NCBI GenBank assembly: GCA_903919455.1
Contig: CAIXIJ010000072.1
Location: forward strand, 1 to 64,000
Origin: an uncultured Acidimicrobiaceae bacterium
GTDB lineage: Bacteria > Actinomycetota > Acidimicrobiia > Acidimicrobiales > Ilumatobacteraceae
DNA: 64,000 nt
Reading direction: 5' to 3'
Part shown: piece by piece, positions 43,329-53,189 of the stretch
Numbering within the stretch: position 1 is the stretch's first letter
Layout of the letters: each line of letters opens with the position of its first letter
Program-made: the position numbers and the translations under genes
Notes under the pieces: model-generated
Told to the model about the DNA's origin: nothing
Databases searched by the model: none
The model's input: the letters and a program-made list of their open reading frames with translations, nothing else

Positions 43329-46298
43329 CGGCGTAATCAGCGCCAGAACTCGGGACAGTGCGTCCGCGAGGGCATCGGCGTGCGTGACATCGAACACGAT
43401 GGGCGGCTTGATCTTCAGCACGTTGTCGGCGGGTCCGTCGGTGCTGATGAGCACGCCGACATCGCGCATCGCGTTGGCCACATCGCTGGCGAGCGCGGTG
43501 GCGGGGGCCTTGGTGGCGCGATCCGTCACGAGATCCACGCCGATGTAGAGGCCCAGGCCGCGCACATCGCCGATGAGCGGATGATCGAGGGCGCGGAGCC
43601 TCGTGAGCAGGTGGTTACCGGTGCGCAGAGCATTGGCCTGCAGACCCTCGGCCTCGATGACATCGAGCACCGCCATGCCTGCGGCGCAGCTCACCGGGTT
43701 GCCGCCGAACGTGTTGAACCACTCCATGCCATTCGCAAATGCGGCAGCCAAAGCCGGTGTGGTGACGACGGCACCGAGCGGGTGACCGTTGCCGATGGGC
43801 TTGCCCAGCGTGACGATGTCGGGCACCACGCCCTGCGTCTCGAACGCCCACATGTGACTACCGACACGACCGAAGCCCACCTGAACTTCATCAGCGATGC
43901 ACAGCGCACCGCGGGTGCGGGCTTGGCGGTAGGCCTCGGCGAGATAGCCGTCGGGAAACACCACCTGGCCGCCGCAGCCGCTGATGCTCTCGGCGATGAA
44001 CGCAGCGGCGGGCGGCAGGTCGGCGATGGCGGCCGCGTAGGCCGGGCCATCGGCACCGAACCGGCCACGGTATGGGTCGGGCAGTTCGGCCAGGTGGGTG
44101 TGGTCGGGCTTGCCTGCGCCGCCCTTGCGGTTGAACTTGTAGGCGCTCACGTCGACACACGCCTGTGTGTTGCCGTGGTAGCCCCAATCCACGGCTACGA
44201 CATCGCGCCGACCGGTGACGGTGCGGGCGATTCGCAACGCCAGTTCGTTCGCTTCGCTGCCGGAGTTCACCAGAAAGACCACGCTCAGCGGGTCGGGGAA
44301 CGTGGCCGCAAGGCGCTCGGCGTAATCGAGGATGGTGCGGTGGAGGTAGCGGGTGTTCGTGTTCAACACCGCCGCCTGACGGGCGATGGCCTCCACCACG
44401 TGCGGGTGGGCGTGACCCACGTGGGCAACGTTGTTCACCGCATCCAGGTAAGCGCGACCGGTGTGGTCGATGAGCCAGGCGCCGTCGCCGCGCACGATGC
44501 TGAGTGGCCGTCGGTAGCTGATGCTCAGCGAGGGTCCGAGATCCGCGCTGCGCCGCGGGGCGAGCGCTGTCGGAGTTTCGTCGGCGTGGTCCTCGAAGGT
44601 CTCGGGGGCGAGTCGTAGCAACAGGTTGGAGTCGGGGGCGATGCTGCGCCACACATCCATACGGCTCGGCTCACCGGCGCCTTCGAAGTTGCCGTCGGGG
44701 CCGTGCTGGGGGTCGGCCATCAGGTCGGTGATGATCTGCACGTGCACGTGCGGCGCCCAGCCACCGTTCACTGTGTGATCCCCGATGTATGCCACCACCT
44801 GCCCGGCTTTCACTTGGTCGCCGGGCCGCACGGTGGTGAGCGTGCGACGCGAGAGATGGCCGTAGAGCACCCAGAACGGGCCGGCGTTGCCTGCCTCGTG
44901 GCGAATGATCACGGTGGGGCCGTAGTCGTACGGCATGTCGTTGTCGACCACGGTCTCCACCACGCCGGGCAACATTGCGTGCAGCGGGGTTTCGGCCTCC
45001 ACGAAGAGGTCGATGCCGATGTGCGTGGAGCGCATCTCGGGCGCATCGGTAACGAACTGGTCGCCCTGATAGCACGAACGGTCCTCGTCGTAGCGGCCGA
45101 TGGCCACGGAGGCGTCGTGCTCGGCGAACTGCGCCTGAATCCAGCGCCAACTCTCCACAGGGTCGGCAATGGCGGTGAGTGGTGCACCGTCGGCGAGGCT
45201 CACCACGATGCGTCCGGTGGTGCGCAGCGACCACGGCAGGATGTCGACGGGCGCGCACTCGGGCGACCGCAGCCACGCCACCACGGCGTCGTGGTTCGGC
45301 ACGGGGGTGAGGCCCGCAGCGGCTCGGGCGACGAAGTGCAGGAACTGCGGCCGCATGCCCATCAGGCGGCGGAGCAACCGCACAGCGGGTTCGCGAGAGA
45401 TGAGGAGGTACTCGTTGTCGGGGAACTCGCGGCTGCGGTGCGACGAGATGGCGATGCTCATCGCCAGTCGCGTGGCGGCGAGATCCCACACCACCGAGAG
45501 TTCGTCGTCGGTGAGAGCGAACTCGGCGATGTAGCCGCCGATCACGTCGCGGCCGGCGGCCACAAGGTCGGGCGTGTCGAGCAGGGCGTAGGCCAGCGTG
45601 ACGGCCAGTTCGTTCACCTGGCGGGCGAACAGCATGTCGCCGAAGTCGATGATGCCGGTGACAACGCCATCGTGCACCAGCACGTTGTGGTCGTTCGCGT
45701 CCTGGTGCACCACAGCCGAACGAAGGTGCGGAAGTAGGGGAGCAACTCGTTGTTCGTGGCGACGGAAGGCCTGCTGCACCAGTTGCTTGATCTCGGGTTC
45801 GACGATGTCGTCCACCCATTGCAGCACCGCAGTGGCGTGGTCGAGATTCCAGAGGAATTCGGGGCGATGGGCGCCCGGGTGTCCAAAGCCCTGAAGGGCA
45901 CGACTGAGTCGGCCAACCATGGTGCCGAGCGAGCGGCGAAGTTCTGGGGTGGCAGCGACGAGTGCGTACGGCACCCCGGGCAGGTGAGTGACGGCCCGCA
46001 CGAGGTGGTCGTTCCACTGCGTGTTGCCGGGTGGCACCACGTGAGGCACACCCAGAGCAGGGTCGACCCCACGAAGGTGTTCGAGCGCCGCCTGCTGAAG
46101 GTCGAGCGTCTGTGGATCCTCCGCCACGTGGGCCACCTTCAACACGAACGACCCGTCGGCGGTGTCCACTCGCACGTTCTGGTCTCGCTCGGATGTGAGC
46201 TCGGCGATGCTGCCGTGCAGCCCGTAGATGGAGGCAGCGAGGTGTTGCAACTGTGCGGCCGTAAGCGCAGGGGGAGGGGAGTCGAAGACGGAACGCAT
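43326..46298 (-). CDS. Tri-domain protein: APH-like kinase, M23-like domain, class III aminotransferase/phospholyase
   Basis: 990 residues, no signal peptide. (1) Kinase of the aminoglycoside/hydroxylysine kinase fold, residues 1-330, with HQDANDHN (198-205) and IDFGD (217-221). (2) M23-like domain, about 420-525, with HIGID (His426, Asp430), YGHLS (His481) and HVHV (517-520), so the zinc and catalytic positions look intact. (3) PLP enzyme, about 590-990, with [20 protein letters not shown] (Asp803) and PLP lysine in TLGKPIGNG (Lys833). Kinase plus phospholyase matches the known pairing for hydroxylysine or ethanolamine breakdown: phosphorylate an amino alcohol, then eliminate phosphate and ammonia. 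Exact substrate unproven. Confidence 0.85.
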   Translation of the reverse strand: MRSVFDSPPPALTAAQLQHLAASIYGLHGSIAELTSERDQNVRVDTADGSFVLKVAHVAEDPQTLDLQQAALEHLRGVDPALGVPHVVPPGNTQWNDHLVRAVTHLPGVPYALVAATPELRRSLGTMVGRLSRALQGFGHPGAHRPEFLWNLDHATAVLQWVDDIVEPEIKQLVQQAFRRHEQRVAPLLPHLRSAVVHQDANDHNVLVHDGVVTGIIDFGDMLFARQVNELAVTLAYALLDTPDLVAAGRDVIGGYIAEFALTDDELSVVWDLAATRLAMSIAISSHRSREFPDNEYLLISREPAVRLLRRLMGMRPQFLHFVARAAAGLTPVPNHDAVVAWLRSPECAPVDILPWSLRTTGRIVVSLADGAPLTAIADPVESWRWIQAQFAEHDASVAIGRYDEDRSCYQGDQFVTDAPEMRSTHIGIDLFVEAETPLHAMLPGVVETVVDNDMPYDYGPTVIIRHEAGNAGPFWVLYGHLSRRTLTTVRPGDQVKAGQVVAYIGDHTVNGGWAPHVHVQIITDLMADPQHGPDGNFEGAGEPSRMDVWRSIAPDSNLLLRLAPETFEDHADETPTALAPRRSADLGPSLSISYRRPLSIVRGDGAWLIDHTGRAYLDAVNNVAHVGHAHPHVVEAIARQAAVLNTNTRYLHRTILDYAERLAATFPDPLSVVFLVNSGSEANELALRIARTVTGRRDVVAVDWGYHGNTQACVDVSAYKFNRKGGAGKPDHTHLAELPDPYRGRFGADGPAYAAAIADLPPAAAFIAESISGCGGQVVFPDGYLAEAYRQARTRGALCIADEVQVGFGRVGSHMWAFETQGVVPDIVTLGKPIGNGHPLGAVVTTPALAAAFANGMEWFNTFGGNPVSCAAGMAVLDVIEAEGLQANALRTGNHLLTRLRALDHPLIGDVRGLGLYIGVDLVTDRATKAPATALASDVANAMRDVGVLISTDGPADNVLKIKPPIVFDVTHADALADALSRVLALITP

Positions 46299-46327
46299 GC
46301 GAGGAAGACGGTAGTCGGTAGGGTCGG

Positions 46328-47473
46328 ATGGCAGAGGGGGTCCAGTTGGGTTCGAACGATGTGGTCATCACCGGTACGGGGCTGTTCACGCCGCCGCACT
46401 CCATCAGTAACGAGGAGCTTGCGGCGTCGCTCACCATCGCGGTGGATCGCTGGAACGACGAGCACGCGGACGAGATCGAGCGCGGCGAGCTGGCGGTGCG
46501 CACCCGGCCCGATGCGGAGTTCATCGAGAAGGCATCGGGCATCAAGAGCCGTTACGTGATGGAGAAGAGCGGTGTACTCGACCCCGCTCGGCTTCGCCCG
46601 CACCTGCCCACGCGTGGCGAGGATGAACTGAGCCTGCAGGTGGAGATGGCGCTGCCTGCCGTGCACGAAGCACTCGCTCAGGCCGGGCGCCGGCCCGACG
46701 AGGTGGATTGCGTCATCATCGGCTGCTCCAACATCCAGCGCGCCTACCCGGCCGTGGCCATCGAGTTGCAGCATGCGCTCGGTGCCTCCGGTTGGGGGTA
46801 CGACATGAACGTGGCGTGCTCGTCGGCGACGTTCAGCATGCAGGCCGGTGTCGATGCGCTCAAGAACGGGTCGGCGAACTGCGTGGTGGTGGTGCATCCC
46901 GAGATCACCTCGGCCCACAACAACTTTGCGCTGCGCGACCACCACTTCATCTTCGGCGATGCGTGCACCGCAGTGGTGCTGGAGCGTGCCGACGACGCCA
47001 TCGCAACCGAGCAGTGGCGCGTGCTGGGCGTGAAGCTGGCCACCAAGTTCTCCAATGCCATCCGCAACGACTTCGGGTTCTTGAACGCCAGCGAAGATGA
47101 CCCCCGCGACCCGTTCGAGTTGGTGTTCCGCCAACAGGGCCAGCGCGTGTTCAAAGACGTCGTGCCGATGGTGGTGGACCACATCAACGCGCAGCTCGAG
47201 GCTGTGGGCATGGCTCCCGAGTCGATCCAGCGTTTCTGGCTGCACCAGGCGAACCTGAAGATGAATCAGCTCATCGCGAAGCAGATCTTGGGTCGTCTGC
47301 CCGACGAGGTGGAGGCTCCGGTCATCCTCGACCGCTACGCGAACACGTCGTCGGCCGGATGCATCATCGCCTTCCATCTACATCGAGCCGACATGGTCAG
47401 CGGCGACGTGGGCGTGCTGTGTAGCTTCGGCGCCGGCTACAGCATCGGCAGCCTGGTGATCGTCAAAGCTTGA
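46328..47473 (+). CDS. Beta-ketoacyl-ACP synthase III-like enzyme
   Basis: 381 residues, longer than typical FabH (about 320). Catalytic triad visible: Cys164 in NVACSSATF, His306 in LHQANLKMN, Asn339 in YANTSSAG. The length and the IIGCSNIQRAYPAVAIELQ segment resemble the long KAS III group that primes fatty acid synthesis from medium-chain acyl-CoA. -10-like TAGGGT (46319-46324) lies only 3 bases before the ATG, so a slightly later start is possible. Divergent from the tri-domain gene; stop overlaps the next gene tail to tail by 11 bases. Confidence 0.85.
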   Translation: MAEGVQLGSNDVVITGTGLFTPPHSISNEELAASLTIAVDRWNDEHADEIERGELAVRTRPDAEFIEKASGIKSRYVMEKSGVLDPARLRPHLPTRGEDELSLQVEMALPAVHEALAQAGRRPDEVDCVIIGCSNIQRAYPAVAIELQHALGASGWGYDMNVACSSATFSMQAGVDALKNGSANCVVVVHPEITSAHNNFALRDHHFIFGDACTAVVLERADDAIATEQWRVLGVKLATKFSNAIRNDFGFLNASEDDPRDPFELVFRQQGQRVFKDVVPMVVDHINAQLEAVGMAPESIQRFWLHQANLKMNQLIAKQILGRLPDEVEAPVILDRYANTSSAGCIIAFHLHRADMVSGDVGVLCSFGAGYSIGSLVIVKA

Positions 47474-49883
47474 TGCGCGCGTTCTTCGCGTCGTAGAACG
47501 GCCGCAGGCTCACCTTGGCCGGGTACAGGGCGCCGTTGATCTCCACGGTCCAATCGCCGTCGAGCGGCCCCGTGACCATCGCGAGACCCACGGCTCCGCC
47601 GAGGGTGTGGCCGTAGGAGGCCGCACGCACGTAACCCACCTCCACGTCGTCGCGGCGCAGCACCTCGGCGTGGTACATCAGCGGCTCGGGGTCGAGGCAC
47701 AGCACCGACACCAGCCGCGCGGCGGGTGTGATGTCGCGCTTGGGCTGCAGGGCGTCGCGCCCGACGAAGTCGTGGTCCCAGTCGATGGCGAAGCTGAAGC
47801 CAGCCATCAACGGGTCGTCGGTGTTGTCGATGTCGTGGCCGTAGTCGCGGTAGCCCTTCTCCATACGCAGGCTGGCGAGTGCCTTCAGACCGGCGTGTTG
47901 CAGACCGAACGTTGAGCCGGCTGCCACGATGCGGTCGTACACATGGATGGCCTGCTCGGTGGGCACGTACAGCTCGTAACCCAGCTCGCCGAGATAGGTG
48001 ATGCGCACACAAAGCACGCGTGCGAAACCGATGTCGATGGTGCGTGCGGCTCGGAACGGGAACGCCTCATTCGACAGATCTGCCGTGGTGAGTGTCTGTA
48101 GCAACTCGCGTGAACGTGGGCCCTGCACGTTCAGTTGCGCGTAGGCGCCGGTGACATCGGTGACGAAGGCGTGGGCATCGCCGATGTGGCGCCCCAGGTG
48201 GGCTTCCACGTGCCGATGGGCAGTGTCGGTGGCCACCACGAAGAACTCGTCATCAGTCAGCTTGGTGACGGTGAGGTCGGCCTGCAGTTTGCCGAGTTCA
48301 TCGAGCCACTGTGTGTAGGTGATGGTGCCAGCAGTGCCATCGACCGAATTGGCCGACACGTGGTTCAGCACGCGGCCGGCGTCGCGGCCCTGCACCTTGA
48401 ACTTCGACATGAAGCTCATGTCCATCAGGATCACACCCTCGCGGCAGGCGCGGTGCTCGGCCTCCCACTGCGCCCAGAAGGAGGGGCGGCCGAACGTGAG
48501 CGGACCCGGGTCGGGCGTGTTGCCCGGACCGGCGTACCAGTCGGCGCCTTCCCAGCCGCTGACGTCCTTGAAGTACGCGCCCTGCGCGTGCAGTTGCGCA
48601 TGGATGGGCGAGCGCTTCGCATCGCGGGCCGTGGTCATGGCCTTGTTCGGGTAGTGGCACTGGTACACCATGCCCAGGCTCTCCACCGTGCGAGTGCGGC
48701 GGTACTCGGGGTTCGCCTGGTACGCCTGCAGTCGGGCGGGGTCCATGCCGGTCACATCCATGTCGGGGTGGCCGGTGGTGATCCAGTGCGCCACCATTCG
48801 GCCGAGTCCGCCGCCGGTGAGGATGCCGATGGAGTTCAGGCCGGCGGCGATGAAGTAGTTGCGTACCTCGGGGGCCTCGCCGATGATCGGCCGCAGGTCG
48901 GGGGTGAAGCTCTCCGGCCCACAGAAGAACGTGCGGATGCCGGTGTCGATGCTCTTGGGCACGCGGCTCATGGCCGCCTCCACGTAGGGGCCCATGCGAT
49001 CCCAGTCGGGCTGGATGCTGGTGAACGATGAGTCGTTCGGAATGCCGCCTACGTTCCACGGCGCGCACTTCGATTCGAACAGGCCGATCATCAAGCCACC
49101 CACCTCTTCGCGGTAGTAGCCGAAGTTGCCCGGGTCTTCGATGACGGGCCACGAAGGATCGAGGCCTTCCATTGCTTCGGTGATGAGGTAGTAGTGCTCG
49201 GCGGCCTGCAGCGGAATGCTCACACCGCTCATCGCGCCCAGTTGGCGGGCCCACATGCCTGCGGCGTTCACCACGTACTCGCACTCGATGGTGCCGTGGT
49301 CGGTGACGACACCCTTCACGGCGCCGTCCTTCACCACGACGTCGGTGACCGTCACGCCCTGCGCGATGGTGACGCCCTGCATGCGCGCGCCCTTGGCCAT
49401 GCTCATCGTCACATCGACCGGGTTCACTCGCCCGTCGCCCGGCACGTAGAAACCGGCCAGCAGGTCGTCGGTGCGTGCGAGGGGGAACATGTCGGCCACT
49501 TCGCGGGGCGACAGTTCGTGCACGTCCACGCCCACGTGGCGGTTGAACGTGCTGACGCGGCGGTACTCCTCGAGGCGGCCTTCGTCGGCGGCGAGTTCGA
49601 TGAAGCCGACCGGCTTGAAGCCGGTGGCCAGACCCGTTTCAGCTTCGAGGTTCGTGTAGAGGTCGCGGGTGTACTTGCGCAGTTCGGTGGAGGTCTCCGA
49701 GGTGCTGCCGAACGTGACCATCAGGCCTGCGGCATGCCACGTCGTGCCGGAGGTGAGCTGATCGCGTTCCACCAGCACCGTGTCGGTCCAGCCCATGTGA
49801 CCGAGGTGGTAGGCGATGGAGGTGCCGATGACGCCACCACCGATGATGACGACGCGGGCTCGGCTGGGCAGGCTTTGGCTCAT
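47463..49883 (-). CDS. FAD-dependent dimethylglycine/sarcosine dehydrogenase-like protein
   Basis: 806 residues. N-terminal FAD domain (VVIIGGGVIGTSIAYHLG, Rossmann motif; SGTTWHAAGLM flavin-attachment region with His), then GcvT-like folate-binding domains (about 420-806: DMSFMSKFKVQGRDA, YLGELGYELYVP). This is the DMGDH/SARDH architecture: oxidative N-demethylation of a methylated glycine or related amine, passing the methyl group to tetrahydrofolate. Single polypeptide, not the four-subunit sarcosine oxidase. Substrate not decided. GGGGG-type ribosome binding site before ATG 49883. Confidence 0.9.
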   Translation of the reverse strand: MSQSLPSRARVVIIGGGVIGTSIAYHLGHMGWTDTVLVERDQLTSGTTWHAAGLMVTFGSTSETSTELRKYTRDLYTNLEAETGLATGFKPVGFIELAADEGRLEEYRRVSTFNRHVGVDVHELSPREVADMFPLARTDDLLAGFYVPGDGRVNPVDVTMSMAKGARMQGVTIAQGVTVTDVVVKDGAVKGVVTDHGTIECEYVVNAAGMWARQLGAMSGVSIPLQAAEHYYLITEAMEGLDPSWPVIEDPGNFGYYREEVGGLMIGLFESKCAPWNVGGIPNDSSFTSIQPDWDRMGPYVEAAMSRVPKSIDTGIRTFFCGPESFTPDLRPIIGEAPEVRNYFIAAGLNSIGILTGGGLGRMVAHWITTGHPDMDVTGMDPARLQAYQANPEYRRTRTVESLGMVYQCHYPNKAMTTARDAKRSPIHAQLHAQGAYFKDVSGWEGADWYAGPGNTPDPGPLTFGRPSFWAQWEAEHRACREGVILMDMSFMSKFKVQGRDAGRVLNHVSANSVDGTAGTITYTQWLDELGKLQADLTVTKLTDDEFFVVATDTAHRHVEAHLGRHIGDAHAFVTDVTGAYAQLNVQGPRSRELLQTLTTADLSNEAFPFRAARTIDIGFARVLCVRITYLGELGYELYVPTEQAIHVYDRIVAAGSTFGLQHAGLKALASLRMEKGYRDYGHDIDNTDDPLMAGFSFAIDWDHDFVGRDALQPKRDITPAARLVSVLCLDPEPLMYHAEVLRRDDVEVGYVRAASYGHTLGGAVGLAMVTGPLDGDWTVEINGALYPAKVSLRPFYDAKNARIKL

Positions 49884-49903
49884 GGTGCCCCCATTGAAGC
49901 ATG

Positions 49904-49909
49904 TACGTT
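49904..49909 (+). promoter_or_regulatory. -10-like hexamer for SCO6745-like gene
   Basis: TACGTT ending 6 bases before ATG 49916. It falls inside the alternative longer reading from 49901 and argues for the later start. Confidence 0.45.
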
Positions 49910-49915
49910 GCGCGC

Positions 49916-50650
49916 ATGACCCTCGACGAACTCATCGCCGCCGCCTGCCCGATTATCAAGGACTCCGGTTGGGCGTTCTACTTCACCCCTGAGACTGCGG
50001 CACGCGGTGCGGCGTTGGGGCTCGACCCGGTGCAGTTCTATGTGATGGGTCGCGGCGGGGTGTTGGGCGACGTGGAGTCGGCCGTGGTGTCGGCGGCGTT
50101 CGGTTACTTCAACCCGTCACTCGTGGATCACATGTGGACTGCGGGTCGGGCCATCGTGTCGCCGCGTGTTGCCGGTGCAGCGTTCATGGAGTGCTGCATT
50201 GCTCACGGTGAATTGAAGCTCGCCGATGCAGCCGGCCTGGCCGAGTTCGTGGCAGCGGGCGAGAAGGTGATGGCCGCCACCGAAGTTGATGCCTTCGCCT
50301 TGTTCGCTGGCACTGCAGCCGAGCCTGCGGCCACCAGTGCGGCGGGGCGTGCCATGCAGATCGTCACCGTGCTGCGCGAGTACCGAGGCAGCGCCCATCT
50401 CGCCGCCGTCCGTGCGGTCGGGCTGGTCAGCAAGCAGGCGCATTACATCACGCGCCCGAACGATGCGAAGCAGTTCGGCTGGGGCCCCGACGACGCCCCG
50501 ACGATCACCGACGTTGAGCGTGATGCGATGGTGGAGGCCGAGGCGCTCACCGACCGTATGGTGCGCTCTGCCTACGCAGCGCTCGACGGGTCCGAGCGCG
50601 AGACCTTCGTGTCTGGCCTGCGGGCCATCCAGACAGCCCTCGCCGCCTGA
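49916..50650 (+). CDS. SCO6745-family protein
   Basis: 244 residues from ATG 49916. Mostly helical, with FYFTPETAARGAALGLDPVQFYVMGRGGVLGD near the N-terminus and HLAAVRAVGLVSKQAHYITR near residue 165, both characteristic of the actinobacterial SCO6745 family. Some family members are annotated as helix-turn-helix proteins, but no experimental function is known to me. Precedes the acyl-CoA synthetase operon by 14 bases; a separate -10-like site (50652) lies between them. Confidence 0.75.
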   Translation: MTLDELIAAACPIIKDSGWAFYFTPETAARGAALGLDPVQFYVMGRGGVLGDVESAVVSAAFGYFNPSLVDHMWTAGRAIVSPRVAGAAFMECCIAHGELKLADAAGLAEFVAAGEKVMAATEVDAFALFAGTAAEPAATSAAGRAMQIVTVLREYRGSAHLAAVRAVGLVSKQAHYITRPNDAKQFGWGPDDAPTITDVERDAMVEAEALTDRMVRSAYAALDGSERETFVSGLRAIQTALAA

Positions 50651-50651
50651 G

Positions 50652-50657
50652 TATTGT
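50652..50657 (+). promoter_or_regulatory. -10-like hexamer for acyl-CoA synthetase operon
   Basis: TATTGT ending 7 bases before ATG 50665, in the 14-base gap after the SCO6745-like gene. Confidence 0.4.
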
Positions 50658-50664
50658 TCAGCGC

Positions 50665-52224
50665 ATGAAGGAACTCATCTACCACCGTCTGTTCATGCCG
50701 GCGATCGGCAAGAACGCCGACCGGCCGTGTGCCACCAACGCAGCCACTGGTGCCAGCACCACCTACGCCCAGCACTTCGAGCGTGTGGGTCGGTTGGTGG
50801 GCGGTCTGCAGTCGTTGGGCGTGGGTCGCGGCGACCGGTTCGCCATCATGACGCTGAACTCGCCGGAGTATCTCGAGATGTACCACGCCGCGTTCATCGG
50901 CGGAGGCGTGGTGAACCCATTGAACCTGCGGTTCGCCCCGAAGGAGCTTGCGTATGTGCTGCGCGACTCTGGCACCAAGGTGTGCTTCGTCGATGCGGTC
51001 TTTGCGCCGCTCATCGACAAGGTGAAGGAGGAGGGCGGTCTGGAGCATGTGGTGCTGGTGGGCCCCGGCGACGCCCCGCACACGGTGCGCTACGACGACC
51101 TGCTGGCCGCCGCGCCGCACGTCATCCCGAACGAGGGTGAGGAATCCGACCCGGTGATGCTGATGTACACCGGCGGCACCACGGGCCTTCCCAAGGGTGT
51201 GCTGCTGGATCAGCGTGCCGAGATGCTGAACGCCTACCACGTGCTCATGCGACTGCCGATGAATCGCGATTCGGTGAGCTTCGTGCAGACCCCGATGTTT
51301 CATGCCGCCAGCATGTTCAGCGTGCTCGGCGGGCCAGCACTGGGTGCGCACACCGTCATCCAGCCGATGTTCGAGCCGGCTGCGGTGATGAACGCGGTGG
51401 AGAAGTACTCGCCCACCATCACGGTGATGGTGCCCACCATGATCGGCCTCACGATGGCCCACCCCGAGTTCCGGCCGTCGGGCCTCGGCAGCTTCACCGA
51501 CCTCGTGTACGGCGCGTCGCCGATGCCGCAGGCGCTGCTGGAGAAGGTGCTGGCGCTGTACCCCGAAATGAACATCTGGCAGGGCTACGGCATGACCGAG
51601 AGCAGCAGCGTCATCTGCATGCTCGGGCCCGACGAACACCGCAAGGGTGGCAAGTACCTGCGCGCCGCCGGGTCGCCGTTCCTCGGCGTGGTGCTGAGCA
51701 TCCAAGACGATGAGGGCAATGAGGTGCCCCAGGGCGAGCCGGGCGAGGTGTGCGTGCGCTCGGGCAACTACATGATCGAGTACTGGAACAAGCCGGAGGC
51801 CACGGCCGATGCATTCCGCGGCGGCTGGTATCACACCGGCGACGCCGGCTACGTGGACGAAGACGGCTACCTGTACCTCGTGGACCGTGTGAAAGACATG
51901 ATCGTCACCGGCGGCGAGAACGTGTACTCCACCGAGGTGGAGAACGCCATCGCCAGCCACCCATCGGTGGCGCAGGTGGCGGTCATCGGCATCCCCAGCG
52001 AGAAGTGGGGTGAAGCGGTGCATGCCGTGGTGGTGCTGAAGCCCGAGGCCACTGCCACCGAGCAGGAGATCATCGACCACTGCCGCGAATGGATCGCCGG
52101 GTACAAGCTGCCCAAGAGCGTGGAGTTCCGCGCCGACCCGTTGCCGCTGAGTGGCGCGCTGAAGGTGCTGAAGAAGGACCTGCGCGAGCCGTACTGGGAA
52201 GGTCACGACCGCAAGGTCAACTGA
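50665..52224 (+). CDS. Acyl-CoA synthetase (AMP-forming)
   Basis: 519 residues. ATP-dependent activation of a carboxylic acid to its CoA thioester. Motifs: MYTGGTTGLPKGV (P-loop), YGMTESSSV, the YHTGDAGYVDEDGYLYLVDRVKDMI hinge (GD, DR), and C-terminal lysine in GALKVLKKDL. Similar to medium/long-chain FadD-type ligases; the acid cannot be named. First gene of a five-gene operon: 1-base gap to the DUF1537 kinase. Confidence 0.9.
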   Translation: MKELIYHRLFMPAIGKNADRPCATNAATGASTTYAQHFERVGRLVGGLQSLGVGRGDRFAIMTLNSPEYLEMYHAAFIGGGVVNPLNLRFAPKELAYVLRDSGTKVCFVDAVFAPLIDKVKEEGGLEHVVLVGPGDAPHTVRYDDLLAAAPHVIPNEGEESDPVMLMYTGGTTGLPKGVLLDQRAEMLNAYHVLMRLPMNRDSVSFVQTPMFHAASMFSVLGGPALGAHTVIQPMFEPAAVMNAVEKYSPTITVMVPTMIGLTMAHPEFRPSGLGSFTDLVYGASPMPQALLEKVLALYPEMNIWQGYGMTESSSVICMLGPDEHRKGGKYLRAAGSPFLGVVLSIQDDEGNEVPQGEPGEVCVRSGNYMIEYWNKPEATADAFRGGWYHTGDAGYVDEDGYLYLVDRVKDMIVTGGENVYSTEVENAIASHPSVAQVAVIGIPSEKWGEAVHAVVVLKPEATATEQEIIDHCREWIAGYKLPKSVEFRADPLPLSGALKVLKKDLREPYWEGHDRKVN

Positions 52225-52225
52225 C

Positions 52226-53188
52226 GTGCGCGAGTGGCTGGTGGCTGCCGACGACCGCACCGGCGCATTGGAGACCGCTGCGGAGATCGCCCACTCAGCA
52301 GGCCCGGTGACGGTGACGGTCGGGGCGCCGCCCGACGGGAATGGTGTGGTGGACCTCGGCACGCGTGCCGGCTCGGTCGCCGCCGCCGAAGCCGCGGTTC
52401 ACGCACTGCCCTCGGCCGTGTGGCAGGCCCACAAGATGGACTCCACCCTGCGCGGCAACTGGGCTGCGGAGCTGCGGGCGCGTGGCGGCAGGGCGCTGGT
52501 GATCGCTGCCTGGCCGCAGATGGGGCGTACCTGCGCAGGGGGAGTGGTGCGCGTGCACGGTTCGCCGGTTGGGGAGGTGCGCAACCACCTGCCGGAAGCG
52601 GAACTGCTCGGGGGTCTCGATGTGCTGCGAGCCTGGCTCGCGGGTGAGGGACGGGTGGCGGCGCTCGACATCACGACGTCCGACGAGATGGATGCGGCGG
52701 CCGCTGCGCTCGTCGGCTCCGACGTGTTGATCGCCGGAGCTGCCGGACCGGTCGGCGCCTGCTTCGCTGCACGCTTCGTCGGGCAGACGGCGGTTGAGCG
52801 GCCGTCGCTTGACGGTCGGGTGCTCGTGGTGTGCGGCAGCGCAACGGAGGTGTCGCGAGAACAGCTTCGAAGGCTGCGCGAGGCGCGACCCGATGTGCCT
52901 GTGCTCGACACTCCCGTTGCTGGAGGTGACCTCGATCCGTTGGTGGCCCGAGAACTCGGCTTTGAGGCGAGGGGTCGTGTGGCTTCGTTCGACACGTTGC
53001 TCGTGATCGGCGGCGACACAGCGGCTGCGGTGTTGGGGGATGGGCCGCGGTTGGTGGGTGGCACGGTGGCTCCCGGTATGCCGTGGAGCCTCGATGCCGA
53101 TGGTGGAGGCCCGGTGGTGATCACCAAGGCCGGCGGCTTCGGTGCACCTGACGCGCTTGCGCGCCTGCTGAGCCGCGAGACTGGTTGA
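52226..53188 (+). CDS. Four-carbon acid sugar kinase family (DUF1537), short form
   Basis: 320 residues; normal members have about 420. N-terminal part has WLVAADDRTGALETAAEIA and the Lys in QAHKMDSTLRGNW; C-terminal nucleotide-binding part has LLVIGGDTAAAVL, GTVAPGMPW and ITKAGGFGAPDAL. These enzymes phosphorylate D-threonate or D-erythronate-type acids before a PdxA-like dehydrogenase, which is the next gene here, 1 base away. The shortfall appears to lie in the middle linker region; the active-site pieces remain. Confidence 0.88.
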   Translation: MREWLVAADDRTGALETAAEIAHSAGPVTVTVGAPPDGNGVVDLGTRAGSVAAAEAAVHALPSAVWQAHKMDSTLRGNWAAELRARGGRALVIAAWPQMGRTCAGGVVRVHGSPVGEVRNHLPEAELLGGLDVLRAWLAGEGRVAALDITTSDEMDAAAAALVGSDVLIAGAAGPVGACFAARFVGQTAVERPSLDGRVLVVCGSATEVSREQLRRLREARPDVPVLDTPVAGGDLDPLVARELGFEARGRVASFDTLLVIGGDTAAAVLGDGPRLVGGTVAPGMPWSLDADGGGPVVITKAGGFGAPDALARLLSRETG

Positions 53189-53189
53189 C

